64,000 nucleotides of DNA from Polytrichum commune (GCA_950295325.1 OX485805.1:56632758-56696757), one strand, 5' to 3'. Shown: positions 13,470 to 27,330, counted from the first letter of the stretch. The notes: generated by a model from the sequence alone, not told the origin. Numbers and translations are program-made.

Positions 13470-16400
13470 CATGAGAGATCATGCCTTGTCTCTTTTCATA
13501 TGTGCTTAAAAAGGTGAGTATCTTGTTTACCTTCTTGTCGTTGGGTTTTGGCTCAACCTTTATGATAACTCGTGAAGGGGTGGTTCATATAAGTTTCTTG
13601 CTTTTACAACAATTGTTGAATTTAAAGAATTTTTGTTGGAGCATGTGACATTCTAAGTTTAGATCATTATCTACAAGTATCTACAAGTAGGTTAAGAGCT
13701 GACATGAGTCTGTAATATGTTTCATGCACATCTTACAACATCAAGTAGCTTAACCCTTAAAGGACATATGCTTTCCCGATACCACACCCAAAAATCTTTT
13801 AAAATTCATTTTAAGCATGATTAACCAATTAATTTACATAGGCTCTATTCTAAAGAAGTATAGATCTTGCTAAGGTGCTCGATTTGGCATTCTAAAAACC
13901 CCATTTGGTGCAATGGAGTAGAAGTTTTGAACAAGATTCTCCCAAAATAATACCAAGCCCGTAGGGCAGCATTGTCCTTTAAGGGTTAAACATCCACAAC
14001 CATAGCTTGTGATGAAGACATGATATCTAAAACATTTGTAGCTTAGATACGTCTAAATATTTGCTCTTCTTCACCGCACTAAATATTTGATTTTGTGTGA
14101 CATTAAAATCAATGCATTAAGTTAGATTAGAGCGATCTTCGTGACTTGTTGTGTAACACCAAGTATTATATGACACCCTCTGTAGTTGATACCAAGTGAT
14201 TGCAAGACAATTAACGTGCATCGACAATAAGTAGTGTGGACCAAACTAAATCAATTGTATAGTGTATTACAAAACATGTCTAGAAGGAAGTGGGAGTTTG
14301 ACGGGTGGTTGGATATCACAAGGATTTCAAAAAGTGCAAGAAAAATGATGTGGAGATGATCATGGATTGATAGAAGGATTAGGTATATTTGGTTACATTT
14401 GAGAGAAAAACACCATGGTTGTATTGCTACAAAGTGTGTCACCTGCTAACTCTTAACATGAGATTTGTAATAATCACATAGGAGGCACATTGATGTTGGT
14501 CCTTATGACCACACGATTGATGTCACTGCATCATTCATGAAATTTAATGTCACTTACAATTCGGAATTACACATTACTGTAACATTTTATTATTAATGTA
14601 ATTCTTTCTATCAAGTATAGATGTTAATGCTATATACAGTGTCCAAACAACCAATTCAACATTTGTTGTAAAAAATGACATCTGTAAAAAATAAGATCCG
14701 TAGTAAAAATTTATAGCACAAAGTAACTCTAAATAGTAGGTGACATTAAATACCACAATTGGTGTAGTCTGATTGTTTCCATATCTGATCCTATTGAATC
14801 CGTGTATATTTATGTAAATGGTCATTTCCGTCGAGCTTCCAGCTGGGTGGTCTATGAGGTGGTCTATCTACTGCACTTAATAACTCTGGCGCACATTTCC
14901 TATGCCCAGAGAAGCAAGCCAACAAGATTTTTCGCATTTTTAAGCTCCATACTTCAGTCAAAATTCTCACAAAGTGTGGTATATACTGAAGCAGTTGCCT
15001 TCTTTTGAATCTCATAACTGATCACATCCTTCAGCTGCCCCAGTTCACATTGGTAATGTTATTTGCTGATGATCCAGGTTTGGCACTTAAATTCACAGGG
15101 TCGGATTCTGATCACATGTCCACAATGCAGAATTAATTCCAAGGCACTGAGGTTTTGATGTTAACAGTATTCCCCTCAATATTATGAAAATCCATGTGAC
15201 TGGTTCTCTAACGAGAGCCTCTCCACACGTTTGCGATTGGTCACCGCTCAAATGAAATGAAATTGATTTTGAAGTCCGGGAGGCCAAAAGGCTTGAAGGG
15301 ACTAGAAGTACATCAAGGTGGTGTCAACCATGCTGATTCCTTATAGTAGCGAGTGTAGTAGTCTCCGTGAGATAGAAGCTAATATCAACTTGATGGTCCA
15401 ATTGAAAGAAAGACTTGAGAGTACTCCATCCTCAAGTAGTGACAGGGAAGTTATTTCTAATGGAGTTGTAGAGGAGACACTGTAAATTTCATATAAATGT
15501 ATAGAATTTGACGATGCAAAGAAGAAAAGTAAACTATCAAGCTGTCTTGATTCCATAGACTCATATCAGTGCATTGGGCTGATGCAAAACAGATTCCATA
15601 TTACTGTTATTTGTTTCAAGTTGAACTCCTGCAATCTGGAAGACAACTCTACCACACAAAAATGTAGAGAAACAAGACACATCTGGATTTGTAATGTGAT
15701 TCCCAGCTTAGATCGCAGCTTATTATAGGATTAAAGAAAAGAAGAAGAAGAACTCCAACCTTCGAAGAGCAATGCAAATTAGAGGTCTTCGTTCATTGGA
15801 TAGGATAGCTAACCCAACTCAAAATTCTCCTTAACTGAGAGCAGCCGCTTACAAACCGACATGAATGTGACATCTAAAACATCGTTGGGCTTCTGATAGA
15901 ATGCCTTGGACTTTATTGCTCAAGATGTAATTGCAATGCGACTTACATCTGCGCCAGTCTTATCCAGTTCTCTTTCTCAATCTGACGACAAAACACTCTT
16001 GTCTTCCAATAGAATTCCTTGCAGTTTTTACCAGTCAGCATGCTGAGGGTAGAGGACAGACATCTCACTTTGTACCCACTTTCTGTCCTACCCCACATGC
16101 ATTTGTTAAGGTGAACCAGTGTTCATCCGGGCACGACTCTGGATTTGCTATTCATCTCGCACTAATTGAGTGTCTCATATCCTACAAGAAGTGGGTGCAG
16201 AGAGAAAAGTGTTAGAGTAACAGATGTCTACGTTAGCACCAAGGCAATCTCCAGGACGCAGGGTCATCCTTGGAATTTATTCCTCAGTCAGAAACATGAA
16301 GTTCCGTGTTTCAGAAACATCGATTGCACGCTGTTTCACTTTTTCACCATACTGTGAAAATCTTGAATCTAGATGTGCTTTGATCCACCAATGATTTTCA

Positions 16401-17461
16401 GGTCGTCACATCATCTCAGAACAAAATATTACCGAAATTGAGGTTTAGAAGTTATCCAGGACATTTGCGATCTTACAATTTCTTCATTACCTTTTTAAGG
16501 GGATGACAAATAGATTTCCATTGCACCCAGAGGAGACCCAGAATCATCATGCCATGCATGAGGCCGGGAGACTCGTCTTCGAATAAGAATTGAACGTACT
16601 TTTATATGCACATAACTTTCAGATTGTTTTAGGTGCCGCTAATTCACAATATAATGCTATATAGTTATATGAAGGGATCATCTCCAATAAAACCAATTAG
16701 GAAGAGATTGGCAGCTTGTAAGCCCTTCATATTCACCACTGTCCCAATAATGAAACATGTCATTCAGACACATTTTCTCGTAATACAACAGAAACACATT
16801 TCTCCTAATCAGCAGACGTCTTGTTTCTGTGGGTTAAAATTCCTACTCATTTGTGGTTTACAATTTAGGCATCCCTACGAGATTAGCCCACGACAACTTC
16901 ATGGCTCACGAGCTTGGTGAACCGTTCTAGGAAAAATTGATGATGAAACTGGTTGTTTTCCAATGCAACACACCCTGCAACGAAGTTCATGATGATTCAC
17001 AAGGACAAATTCCAAAATTCAGCATCCAGTAATCATCAACAATCCAAGCCGTCTCCATCACATTTTTCAATCAGGAGATATAAATCTCGATTTTGTCAGG
17101 TCACACAATAAAGAAAGTTGAAATGATACTAGGAATCTAAGATTTAAGATGACTCTTCCTTCCAGAGATCAGCTTTGTATGGGGTGTAATCAAATTCTTG
17201 TCCTCTTTCCAGTTCAAGTATGTGTACAAAATCAAAGCCTTTTCATGACACAAGTGGCATATTAAAAGGATGACTATGTTACAACGTCATCAACAGAGGC
17301 GTAGGATGAATGATCTAGATAGAAAACTACCAGGTTATATCGAATGTGTGCGGCATCCAGTGTGCACACATAAGCTGAATGATTAAAAAAAATTTAAGGG
17401 TAAGATGCAGAACCACAAGATGAAAGAATGATCGAACTATTGGCTGTGTAAATAGTTAACT
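13470..17461. other. Intergenic DNA downstream of GLOX copy A
   Basis: Apart from the MITE at 14529-14764, the stretch from about 14800 to 17460 is lower in repeats and has balanced composition. ORFs of 60-95 codons are present but none is recognisable. It may include the 3' UTR of copy A next to 17462. Confidence 0.55.
14529..14764. mobile_element. MITE of the same family, degenerate
   Basis: Ends CATCATTCATGAAATTTAAT and the complement of ATTAAATACCACAATTGGTG. Right flank is TA, left flank is TG, so one side has mutated. About 236 bp, with the TCGGAATTACACATTAC / AGTAACTCTAAATAGTAGGT subterminal pair. Confidence 0.65.
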
Positions 17462-19084
17462 CTAGACAATCTGAATCCACTTGGCTTTGCTGGGGATAGG
17501 TAGAGCGGCGCCCAAATTGAGAGCTGTGAGCATGTAGTAAGTCGGTGGGGCTATGGTGCCACTCGGAGGAGCGGTGGCCGTGACCTGCCAAGCGCCACCG
17601 GCTGCACTGGTAACATTACCCACCTTGAGGATGACCATCCGCTGGCCCATGGAGTTGGCATGCGTGGTGAAGGGGGAAGGATACAAACTGATCTGCACAA
17701 CAGGGGTACCCGCGGCTGGGGTGGTGAAGTTGACGACGAAATTGGTGTTGAGTTTCGCAACAGCCGGGAGGGCAGTGATGGTGAACCTCTGTGAATCGTA
17801 GGTGGCGTTGAGGTAGTAGGGAGAGTATTTCTCGATGCGAAGCTCGGTGGGGAACCGGACGCCGCTGAGAATGTAGGGAGACTGGTCGTTGCCGCCGGCT
17901 ACCAAGATGGTCCCATCGGCCTGCACATTGGCGGAGGAGTGATACACCCTGGCGATGGTGGTGTTGGACTGCACACTCCACTTGTGCGTCACAGGGTTGT
18001 AGAGGAACGGAGCGAAAGCGGGGTTACGGTTCTGGTTCCAGCCGGATAGCCCTTTCTCCACGCCGTTGATGATGAGGATCTCACCCGTGGGCAATATCTT
18101 TCCGTCCCCCATACACCTGGGCCCGGGCATCTTCTCCGTTGCCCATCTCGGGGCCGGGTTGGTGATCACGATACGGCCGCAGCTGTCGAGCGCGGGCAGG
18201 AAGTTCTGGTAGTTCTTGGCCTGGATGTAGGACCCCAAGGGTGCGCCGCCGCAGATCATAATCTCCACTTTGGTGTAGTTGTCCGCGGCCGTGAGGGGGA
18301 GCATTATCGAGGTTCCGGTGTAAGGGTAGACGCGAGGATCCGGTCCGAAATTCGGGAACGTCTTCACCACAGCATTGGTCTTGTAGTTCAAGAGGATGGA
18401 ATAGATGTTGGAGAAGATGAAGAGGTTGCCATCCGGGCACAGGTGTACGAAGGGGTAGATGTTGTTCTGTCCTTGTGGGTCATACGCCTTGGCCAACAAA
18501 GGAAGACCGATAGCCTTGCCGGAGCTCGGCACAAACTCATAGCTGTTTTGCATGGTGCCACCGACGACAATCACCCTGCCGTCCGGCAACAACTGATCGG
18601 CCGCGTACCACCGCCGCACTGACAACAACTTCTTCGACTCCACCCAGTCATCGGTGGGGCCCCCTCCAATGGTGCGAATCGTCCAGGCGCCTTCCTTGTC
18701 ACCTCCAGTTTGCAGCAACGTGCCGTTTGGCAGCACCGCTCCGGAAGAGCAGAAGGGGTCGGAGTAGATGAAGAGAGTGCGGATTGTGTCTCCGTTGGGG
18801 TCGTATTCCACGGAATGCGCATAGCAATCGTGCTTTAACACCAAATCCTGAGGGTTGTTACGGCATATCCCGTTTTGGTATGTGATGTTTGATGGCCCAT
18901 CGTTGGTCCTGTCGAAGATGACCACTCTGTCTGTGGGCAAGGTCACCATGTGCATGGCCTCCACACCGGCATTTTGCACCACCACCTTCCAGCTATCCAG
19001 CGCCTGTGCCGATGTTGGATTGATGAAATTGCCAACACCAGCTAAAATTATCGCACACATCAATAATCTCCATAATGCCGTCAT
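17462..19084 (-). CDS. Glyoxal/aldehyde oxidase (copper radical oxidase), copy A
   Basis: Predicted secreted copper-radical oxidase that turns small aldehydes such as glyoxal or methylglyoxal into acids and O2 into H2O2 in the apoplast (family knowledge; substrate not visible here). Single uninterrupted frame of 540 aa, the usual length for plant GLOX. Residues 1-28 are a signal peptide (hydrophobic core about 8-20, likely cut near SAQA/LD). The glyoxal oxidase N-terminal propeller-like domain covers about 35-400 and the DUF1929 C-terminal domain about 415-537. Every expected active-site residue is visible: Cys112 (FCSSG) and Tyr160 (RWYA), which form the Cys-Tyr cofactor, Tyr381-His382 (VYHSS) and His475 (THANSMGQRM). 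Several N-glycosylation sequons occur (N66, N120, N374, N426, N452, N490). The first ATG directly precedes the signal peptide. Coding DNA is much more GC-rich than its flanks. It is about 80-85% identical by eye to copy B, from which it diverges in orientation. GLOX-family assignment is very secure; substrate is not. Confidence 0.95.
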   Translation of the reverse strand: MTALWRLLMCAIILAGVGNFINPTSAQALDSWKVVVQNAGVEAMHMVTLPTDRVVIFDRTNDGPSNITYQNGICRNNPQDLVLKHDCYAHSVEYDPNGDTIRTLFIYSDPFCSSGAVLPNGTLLQTGGDKEGAWTIRTIGGGPTDDWVESKKLLSVRRWYAADQLLPDGRVIVVGGTMQNSYEFVPSSGKAIGLPLLAKAYDPQGQNNIYPFVHLCPDGNLFIFSNIYSILLNYKTNAVVKTFPNFGPDPRVYPYTGTSIMLPLTAADNYTKVEIMICGGAPLGSYIQAKNYQNFLPALDSCGRIVITNPAPRWATEKMPGPRCMGDGKILPTGEILIINGVEKGLSGWNQNRNPAFAPFLYNPVTHKWSVQSNTTIARVYHSSANVQADGTILVAGGNDQSPYILSGVRFPTELRIEKYSPYYLNATYDSQRFTITALPAVAKLNTNFVVNFTTPAAGTPVVQISLYPSPFTTHANSMGQRMVILKVGNVTSAAGGAWQVTATAPPSGTIAPPTYYMLTALNLGAALPIPSKAKWIQIV

Positions 19085-22029
19085 CGCATCTATCTATCCG
19101 TCGATGGATAGATGCACCGGCCCACTTCACAAGCTACTTCAAATTACCTAAACCTGCAGAATATTCATGCAATAACCCCATTACATCTCCTTCAGAAAAT
19201 TGATCTGATGTTGACAGAAACATCGCAATCCATCTCATTTCAATCACTTCATGAAGAACATACAGCTCAACTCTTGCATTGCAAAGCAGCAGCAACATGT
19301 CGACTCTGAACTTATCCTTTCAGATTTTCCTTGAGTGCCTGCTGCTCTGACAGTCTCTCAAAAGAATGTACACAGGTAGATTTCGGTGTCTATAGATCGC
19401 CCTTAACTGAATAGACATTTCGCTTAGCATTTTAGTAGTTTCTTTGATGAATAGACGACTTCAAGTCGTATATAAGAGCCCTACCATCATTCTAAGTTAG
19501 AATATACAGTACATTAGCCTAGTCCCATATAACCGACCTCGTAACAAGGCCAGGCATTCACACAACACTGCTGATGATTGTTGTGGTAGAAGTAATCATG
19601 TCGAACGAGCATTGTGAGAATTGATGATGACTCGAATCAGGATACTTCGTTGTTGGCGATATTGGACTACCAGTACTGTTCTTCCGGCTTACCAGGCGTA
19701 ATTGGTTGTTGCACATGTAGACCGCCTAAAGCGGCGGATAGCATATTAGAGACGATGGTTTTACTCAAAAGGGCCTCTTGCTGCACCCATCCCTAGCGAT
19801 ATTCGGAGGAGAATGTGCACATAAACCCATTTCACTGCGGGAGCTGCTACATCGACAGCAATGTCGAAGACTTAAGTTTCATACACGAAGCAGCTCACAA
19901 AATATGAGCCTACACATTTGCAACATAGAAGTGCAACCTCTTACACCTACTCAGGTTACACCTTAGCGGGTGTTATTCGATTTCTTCTCTTAATCGAACC
20001 CCTAGATTCGATTGGTGTGTGGTTCGGTGAGATCAAAGAACAAGCACCGTAAAGACTCATGCTCAAAACAGATTGGACAACGTCTTAAATTTTAATTAAC
20101 TACTCCATACTCAATAGTGTACACAACGAGGAGGACCTATGTATTCAGTCAAGGGATCAACAAACGTGCACTTCCGATAACCATAAGTACTTCAGGGGAG
20201 GTTCGATTCTCAATCCGATTTTTTGCTGATGCTTCAACCTAGATAGTTCTATGCAAACACAAACTTCATTCTGATAATTGAATCGGCACAAGTTAGAAAT
20301 AACGAAAAACAAACCGAGTAACACTCACATACCTTACTGCTACTCAGCAGCAAGACGATTGAATGTCGATTCATCATCCAATACAACAACTTTGGCATGT
20401 ATAGCTCAGAAGGATCAGTAGCACGCCGGTTTCAGGATTCCATTCCCCGACTCCTCACTCCTTCGATCGGAACCGGATCTCAAACTTATGTGATGAGCAT
20501 ATCGATTCAGCTCCGACTTAAAGGCTGATGAGTTTCCACTTCCTGTTTAAAGCAAGCGCAGCCAGGTTAGGTATAATGTCTGAATCCGCTGGCAAGCTTA
20601 GATCGGCAATTCATGTCTCCGAGCTCCGGACTAACCTGCCAGCGTATCAAAGAGTCCACCCACATTAAACATGAGGTTGAAGTACGCATTCAATGAAAAC
20701 CGGTGCATGTACTTCTCCCAATTTTTTAGGTGTCTGAATCCACAAGCCCGCAGATGATCAAGCGCTTTTACGTTTCGACGATGACTTGGCAATGGAGTCC
20801 TATCGGAATGCCCAAAAACTAAAACTAAAACAAAACCAAAAACAAAAACCAAAACGTCACCTAGAAATTAACTTCTCTGTCAAGACTCAAGAGGTATATA
20901 GTGAGTTGCTTTGTGCGAATTAGACAGATTGTGCAGGCTACGTCATGCAAGGCTCAAGCAAGGTGACTGCAGTAACTATATTAAGTTACAAAAGATGTGA
21001 AGCAGCTGCTTCAAAGCATTTGTAAATTTGTAGTGCATTGCTGGAGCTTTTTGGCTATCCTTGGACACCTGCATGTTCCCTCAGGCCCCAGCACACCAAA
21101 CTTTCCCTCCAGTTTTAGCCGACAAATTGCTAGGGATTATGTTGAGAAATAGATGTTGGCCCACCACTTTTCACACTATTATTATAGCCGGAGATGCCCA
21201 TGGACGGTGCCATAAGTAACTGGTGTGATCAGCCCCTCATAGTTGGTTCCTTTCATGTTGGAGAAGTTTCACTTACTTGAAAACTGCACATCATCACCTA
21301 TAATTTTGATAAGCTACGTTGTGACATCTAAGGCAATATATTTATAAAAATAATAATCCCCCACATTATATTATTTAATTGTTTTTGGAACACAAGGAGA
21401 CGCGTGGCCACTTGGCTAGTTTTCCCCCCCTTTTTTTTTGGCACAAATTGACGCGGCAAGTTTTTCCATCAAGTGGAGAGAATATTTTCACAGCCTTGAA
21501 TTGAACCGCCAACCACATATGGTAGTTTAGATTCATCTTGGACCGCCCCCCATAAATGTGAACTTCAAGATAGCCCCCAAATTTTGGGATGACGAATTTG
21601 TCTAAGAATGTGTGTGGATTTATTCCGGATTTGGTGATTTCATTTATTTCAAAACATTATTCTGGTGATTTCATTCATGAAAAATGAGATGTTAGAGAAA
21701 TGTGATTCCTGAAGATGTTTTAATTTCTGATTTCAGAATCGTAGATTGGTGAATTACTATCAAGATTAGAAAATTGATCCATAGATACTCATGAGTTGAA
21801 GATGAAATATAACTTAGGGTACCCTTCTAGCTTGACAATTTCTTTTTGACAGATGATTTGACACAAGATTTAGCAATTTTTAAAATATTTACATCTAGTA
21901 TCCCAATCCCTAGACATAACAAATCATGTTGCTTTTCTTATAACAATGTAGTTGAACATGAGGCACATTTTGTATTGGAGTGTCTTCTCTACAATTCATA
22001 ACATTAAGTAACAAGCTTGGAATGACCTT
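19085..22029. other. Upstream region of GLOX copy A and beyond
   Basis: 19085-20600 is largely unique sequence and probably holds the promoter and leader of copy A. CTTATATAC on the minus strand at about 19468-19476 is a weak TATA candidate. 21080-21240 is a single copy of the sequence tandemly duplicated at 7317-8103. No further gene seen. Confidence 0.55.
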
Positions 22030-22079
22030 CTCAAAAGAGCATCAAACAGGCGTGTGCCGGTTTGATGCTCTTTCAAGAG
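22030..22079. other. Short strong hairpin
   Basis: AAAGAGCATCAAAC and GTTTGATGCTCTTT are exact complements around a short CG-rich loop, with partial pairing continuing through CTC/GAG on the outside. There is no T-tract of the bacterial terminator type. It could be a small-RNA precursor or a chance palindrome. Confidence 0.4.
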
Positions 22080-22421
22080 AAAAAGTAGAGCTACATTTGA
22101 GTTTTACATAGACTATTTAAATTTTTTTTGGGTAGTTACTTTCAATGCTTAGAATGAATTATGTCGGTTTCTAGGACAAAACTAACGCCAAGTGGTTAAA
22201 AAGGTTGCAATCTAGGCTAAATTACAATCCAAACAAATCTAAATAGCTATAAAATAACGGGAAAGTTGGTGAGGTCAAAAAGGCAGTGTCACTTTTGGGA
22301 GAAGTCTCCCGACACCCGCATTGGAAGCCTCTTTTATACCTTTTTGAAGCTACTATATTTGATTTATTATCCATTCATTCACCCTTGCTTTGCAAGCTTT
22401 TCCCTCCGTGTTGAGGTATTT

Positions 22422-22476
22422 AAAGGGTACTCAAAGGGTACTCAAAGCGTACTCAATGGGTACTCAAAGGGTACTC
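22422..22476. repeat. 11-bp tandem repeat
   Basis: Five copies of AAAGGGTACTC with single-base variants in units 3 and 4. Confidence 0.9.
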
Positions 22477-22618
22477 TGCTAGCATTGCTACTTAATGTTA
22501 TGTTCCATTGGCGATAAATTCCTTTCATTATTTAAAATGTAGTACTAGGGAATCTCATTTTTTTCTTCCAATTGGACCATCAAGAATATTGATATTGACC
22601 TCTATCTCATGAAGGCTA

Positions 22619-23190
22619 TTGTTATTTTTGGTATTTAGTGTCACATACATTATTTGCAAAGGGCCTAAACTAGATATCTAGAGGTCTCAACGTTTCACGT
22701 ACGTTTATTGCCAATATGATACTATTCATCAACTTACCTAACATTCTAAAGTGAAATTTGACATACTTTATGACGTTTAGAAAAGCACATTGGGATACTT
22801 GAGATGATAGTTTTGTGTTTTTAGTATGCAAGACGAAGATATTCTTGAGCATAATAATGCCAAGTGTCATTTTGTATACACTTTAATCAATTTGTAGACG
22901 ATTATGTAACATAGGCATTCACCTCATAACACTTTGGAATATACTCATGCCAAAGATATTAGCAAGTGCACTCAAATGACAAGTGTCATGAGAGGACACT
23001 TGTGGTGAAGTTATTGATTCTTGGTGTAATTTAGCATATGCCTCAAAATAGGGCAAGTGACATTATTAAGCATGTGACACTATTACGCATGCGACACTAT
23101 TGCACATGTGACACTAAAATACCATAAACATATTTATTCAAAACAAGATAGGTTAGACTATTACACATGTGACACTAGCTACCATAAATG
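22619..23190. mobile_element. TA-type inverted-repeat element, degenerate copy
   Basis: Collinear with 6322-6850: starts near TTTGGTATTTAGTGTCACAT and ends near GACACTAGCTACCATAAATG. Termini have decayed, so the ends are approximate. Carries repeated CATGTGACACTATTAC-like words at 23060-23175. Confidence 0.6.
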
Positions 23191-26100
23191 AAATAATAGA
23201 CTAAGGAATAGGCATGTTTGGCATGTCCATATTGATGTAATTTGGAATCCCATAAATATTTTGACTTCTCAAACTATTAATATCAACTTCATTTCATTTC
23301 AATAGTATCGAATGTACAAACCTTTACTTTATGATTGTTGAAGATGAGCTAGCAAATAACTGGGAAAAAAATCGGGGGATAAAGTTTTGGACATACAAAA
23401 AGGATTGGGAGTTTGGACTCACCTTCTACAATTTGTCTTTGCAGTTTGAGCCCAAACTGAACCCAAACTTGCAAGTTTGAGCTTGAGTTCATGCGTGCGG
23501 CAACCCCATCAAGCCTTGGAATTTGGAACACAAACTGCCTGGAAGTTGAAGTTGAAGTAGCTATTTTTGGGGCCCAAAAATGTTGCCAAGGTTCGGGCTC
23601 TTCCACATGCACTAGCAAGATCATGGTGTCTAGGACACACTTCGCTTTGAGCCAAAACAATTTTGTGTCATGCGAAGGGAACATTCGGGTGGTCATTGTT
23701 ACACCCTAGTGATATGGTTCATGGTCCATAGTTTTGTGGACAAATTTGCATCATTTTGAGCATGTGGTCACTTTGAGGATATGGTTACTTTGTAAGCCTT
23801 GTCATTTGGATGCACAACCTTGGCATATTTGCAGAGCCTGAGATAGTAATGAAAACTAAGATAGATTGTCAATCATGTTAGATTTCTTGGAAAATTTTCA
23901 AAAACATTCCATATATATGAAAACCTATAAAAAAAAGTCTACAAGTGTTTTTTCAGAAAATAATATATTCATATGCAACCTAGAAGACATGTGCCCTTTA
24001 GGCACATTAAATAACTTGGAGAGTTTTTAGAAAAATTCCATAGATCTAAAAACCTATGAAGATTTGATAGCTTTTTTTTATAAAATAAAAAGTCATATGC
24101 AACTTACACAAATTTGCAAAGTTTTTTTGAGAAATAAGCTTATTACTATCCACTTTACATTTACTACCCGTACTCATGTACAATATGTTTGTGCACTAAG
24201 TACATGCATTATCCATATGCAGTAAGTACATGCAATAACTATGTGCATTAAGTACATGTAATAACTATGTGTAGTAACTCAATTACTTCATTACCTTCTA
24301 GTTTGTGTGCACATGTAATGTGAGCGGAGTTGATGGTTGAGGACTTGCTTTGAAATGTACGGGTAGTTGGGTACAAATCCCTTTGGTTGTTATTCTTACT
24401 ATTAACCTACAAATCTTACTGTCTACGTACTATAGAAACATGAGAAGTGCCTTGAAATGTGGAACATGAAACGGATGTTTCCTTTGCTTGCATTTTTTGA
24501 TTAACGATAAAATTTAATTGCAATAATTTTTTTGAAAGTTACGCTCCAGCAAGTATGTACGCTATCTACTTAAGTTAGCCATGGTTCTAGATTTGACACA
24601 CTCCCCAAGAATAAAACTCGAATAAAATTGAAACATGTCAGATTACTCCTTTGCCAATGGTCTATAGCACTTGACCCCATTCAGACATGTGAGTGTTACA
24701 TGATACATGATGTCCACCACCTTTGAGCCTTGTGGAAACAACAATGGTGACTCATATTTGGCTCAATGGGGCTGTTAAAAAAAAAACCCATAATCCTACT
24801 AGTGATGACTCCCCCATCCCAAGTTCTTGGGGTCTGGCTTTGCTTAGGACTTTGCAGGTTTTATGGGATGTAAATTTACACACACACTAATTATTGTATT
24901 TAATGTCATACAATGGTTTGGTTCCACCGGGTGCACCCTAGAGAGTTTGTCAAACTCTTGTGCTCAGGTCCCTAGTGGCCTTGTATGATTTTTGACATTG
25001 AAATAAACTCATTTCAATTGTTAAAAAAAAACATATGGTAGTGTGTGTCATTTTGGTCACTTTTATAATGACATTTCTTATGATTATCAGTCTAGAATAA
25101 CTATCATCCCAAATTACATTTTTGTGATGAAATAATTACAAAGTTTGGGACATTTTGCACTCTCAACAATTATGTAATAAAATATTGTCGTGGATGAAAA
25201 AACACTTGGTACATGATGCTAATTGCAACATTTAAATCTGTACTGCCCAAATATTTTCACAAGAAACGACAAACAATATTAGGTTTACATTTAGTGTTAG
25301 TGACACTACACATGTGGATTACAATTAGTATTGAGCAAGACAAATAGAATTGGTGACACTAAATACAATATTTAATGTACTAAAAAACATGGTCTTTGAC
25401 ACACACTTCCCATTTGACATGGACGGTCATTAGGACATGACCCCATTGACAAGGGCTGAATGCAGTCTATGACTAATGTGGATGAGACTTGACACTTGTG
25501 AGTGGGGTCATGTCCCAATGACCACTTGTGTCAAGTGGAACGTGTGAACTTAGGACCATGTTTTCCAGCAATGGTATTGTAAATTGAAACCAATTGTTGA
25601 TCATCTAATGATCAAATGTGTATACTATATGGTGACAACTTCTAGTGTGAGGATTCATGGCAACCATGTAAGTTGAAGGTTAGAGACTCTTTATAATTCA
25701 AGATTTTTCTTTAGCTTATTTGATATTGGAATTAGCATCAGAGACCTTGAGTTTAATTAGTATAGTGAGATTAAGTTTGGATAAATCAACCATAAATTTA
25801 TAGTAGGGCGAGAGGTAATTATTGCATATGGTGGAATCCCTCATCCATCCAACATTAAAGCTTGACCCCATGTAGGTTTGTTGTTGATTTGTCTCAAATG
25901 ACTTGGGTTAAATAAATCCCAGGTCTTTTAAATTTTGATTATGGTGTCAAATTGATTATAAGAGCAACCTCTGGGCTACAAACTATTTCAAAACTTCTAT
26001 GTTGGATGAATGATTCTTACATTCGTATGCAATGTTTAGTTTTTAAATTTTCAAGATAGCTGAGGGTGACAACAAGCTTTGGAGTGACAAAGCCACATGT

Positions 26101-26780
26101 GCATGTGGACACATTCATCTATTTTTATGATCATTTGGATGCTTCTAGCGATATCATCCATGAGAAAAGGACATAATATTTGGATGGAATTTGTGACTTT
26201 TGCCTAAAAAATAGGGTTGCTCATATGCGATGATTCCCTCTCACCATAATTATCCAAGGTCATATTGGCTAAAGCTTTGTGGTGTCTAGATAATAGCTTC
26301 ATTCTATCCATTGGGAAAGCAAAAAATATAGTAAGATATGATTCATATTAAAAAAAATCAAAATTGACATTAGAGACCTCAATTTAATTGAGATACAGCA
26401 ATTTCAAGATGAAAATCAGCTAGGAACCACTTGTAATTTGGATTTCTATGATATATATTAATAGTTGACATGACCTTAGAGTTAACATCAAAGACTTTGA
26501 ATTTATTTATTGTGATTAAGTTGGGATGAATCAACCACAAGCATAATATAGGATACAAATTTCATCTAATCAACTAACATGAGCTCCACAAATCCTGAGC
26601 CACGGTTTAGCAATTCTAACACTTTTGATAAATTTGTAAATGTAATCCTATTGGCTTCTTAACAAAATGCGAGAAGAAATCATTGCATATGAGCTTATCT
26701 TTCATTCATTCAACATTAACGCCGTGAAATAGTATGCAACTTGGAAAATGTTTTTTTTATAAATAAGGTGACATTGAAAG
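23191..26780. other. AT-rich intergenic repeats
   Basis: Related blocks containing GCATATG..., TTCATTCATTCAACATTAA-type words occur at about 25806-25880 and 26670-26735, and again at 52055-52115, 52350-52395 and 52870-52930. 23349-23696 (-) is a 115-codon unrecognised frame. No gene supported. Confidence 0.55.
24193..24281. repeat. Minisatellite, about 24-26 bp period
   Basis: Three to four units of AGTACATGCAATAACTATGTGC-like sequence with short indels. Confidence 0.7.
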
Positions 26781-27039
26781 TGGCTACGTATGGTAGATGG
26801 GTTCAAAATCGTGCTTTCTTTTGGGCTCTCACAATTTCATGGTCACGGCTCTTGGCTCATGTGTGAAGTGGCCCTCAATTGGCTAGAAAGGTGGGACTTG
26901 GATGAATGTGCCCAAGCAACCCACCTTTATAACATTATTCAGCAAGCTAGGCCCGTTCCAAAGCCCACATTGCATTAACAAAGATATGAACACAAAGGGC
27001 TAGGTTGGCTGGGGCAGACTTGCAACCTTAAACATGTTT

Positions 27040-27330
27040 GACAAATTTCATTTGATGTTCAATTTTAAATCCAAAGTGTCACATGACGTTTTCAAAAACA
27101 AAAATGAATGTTAATTGACATCTACATTTTCTTCTAGAATGTCACCTCAATGTCACATGTCGAGTAATACGTGTCATTTCAATTTCTAAAGTGTCAATTA
27201 ACATGTGATCTTTTCCTTCACAAGTCACACTAGATGTCAAAATCTACATTGTGCATATCAATTGACGTGCATTTTATTTTTGTGCAAGTTTTTGCGTGTC
27301 AAATGTCAAAGACTTGCAAAAACTTTGTCA
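27040..27330 (+). repeat. Dispersed 300-bp repeat, copy 1
   Basis: Collinear with 31085-31365: AAATCCAAAGTGTCACATGA, AATTGACATCTACATTTT, AATGTCACCTCA, CAAGTCACACTA, TGTGTCAAATGTCAAA-like blocks in the same order. Confidence 0.85.

Noticed and set aside
17551-18822. Several ORFs of 60-121 codons in other frames inside the GLOX copy A gene
   Set aside because: Shadow frames of a well-supported GC-rich gene; the same applies to those inside copy B (34765-36036).
20195-20225. GGTTCGATTCT resembling a tRNA T-arm
   Set aside because: No matching acceptor, D- or anticodon arms around it.
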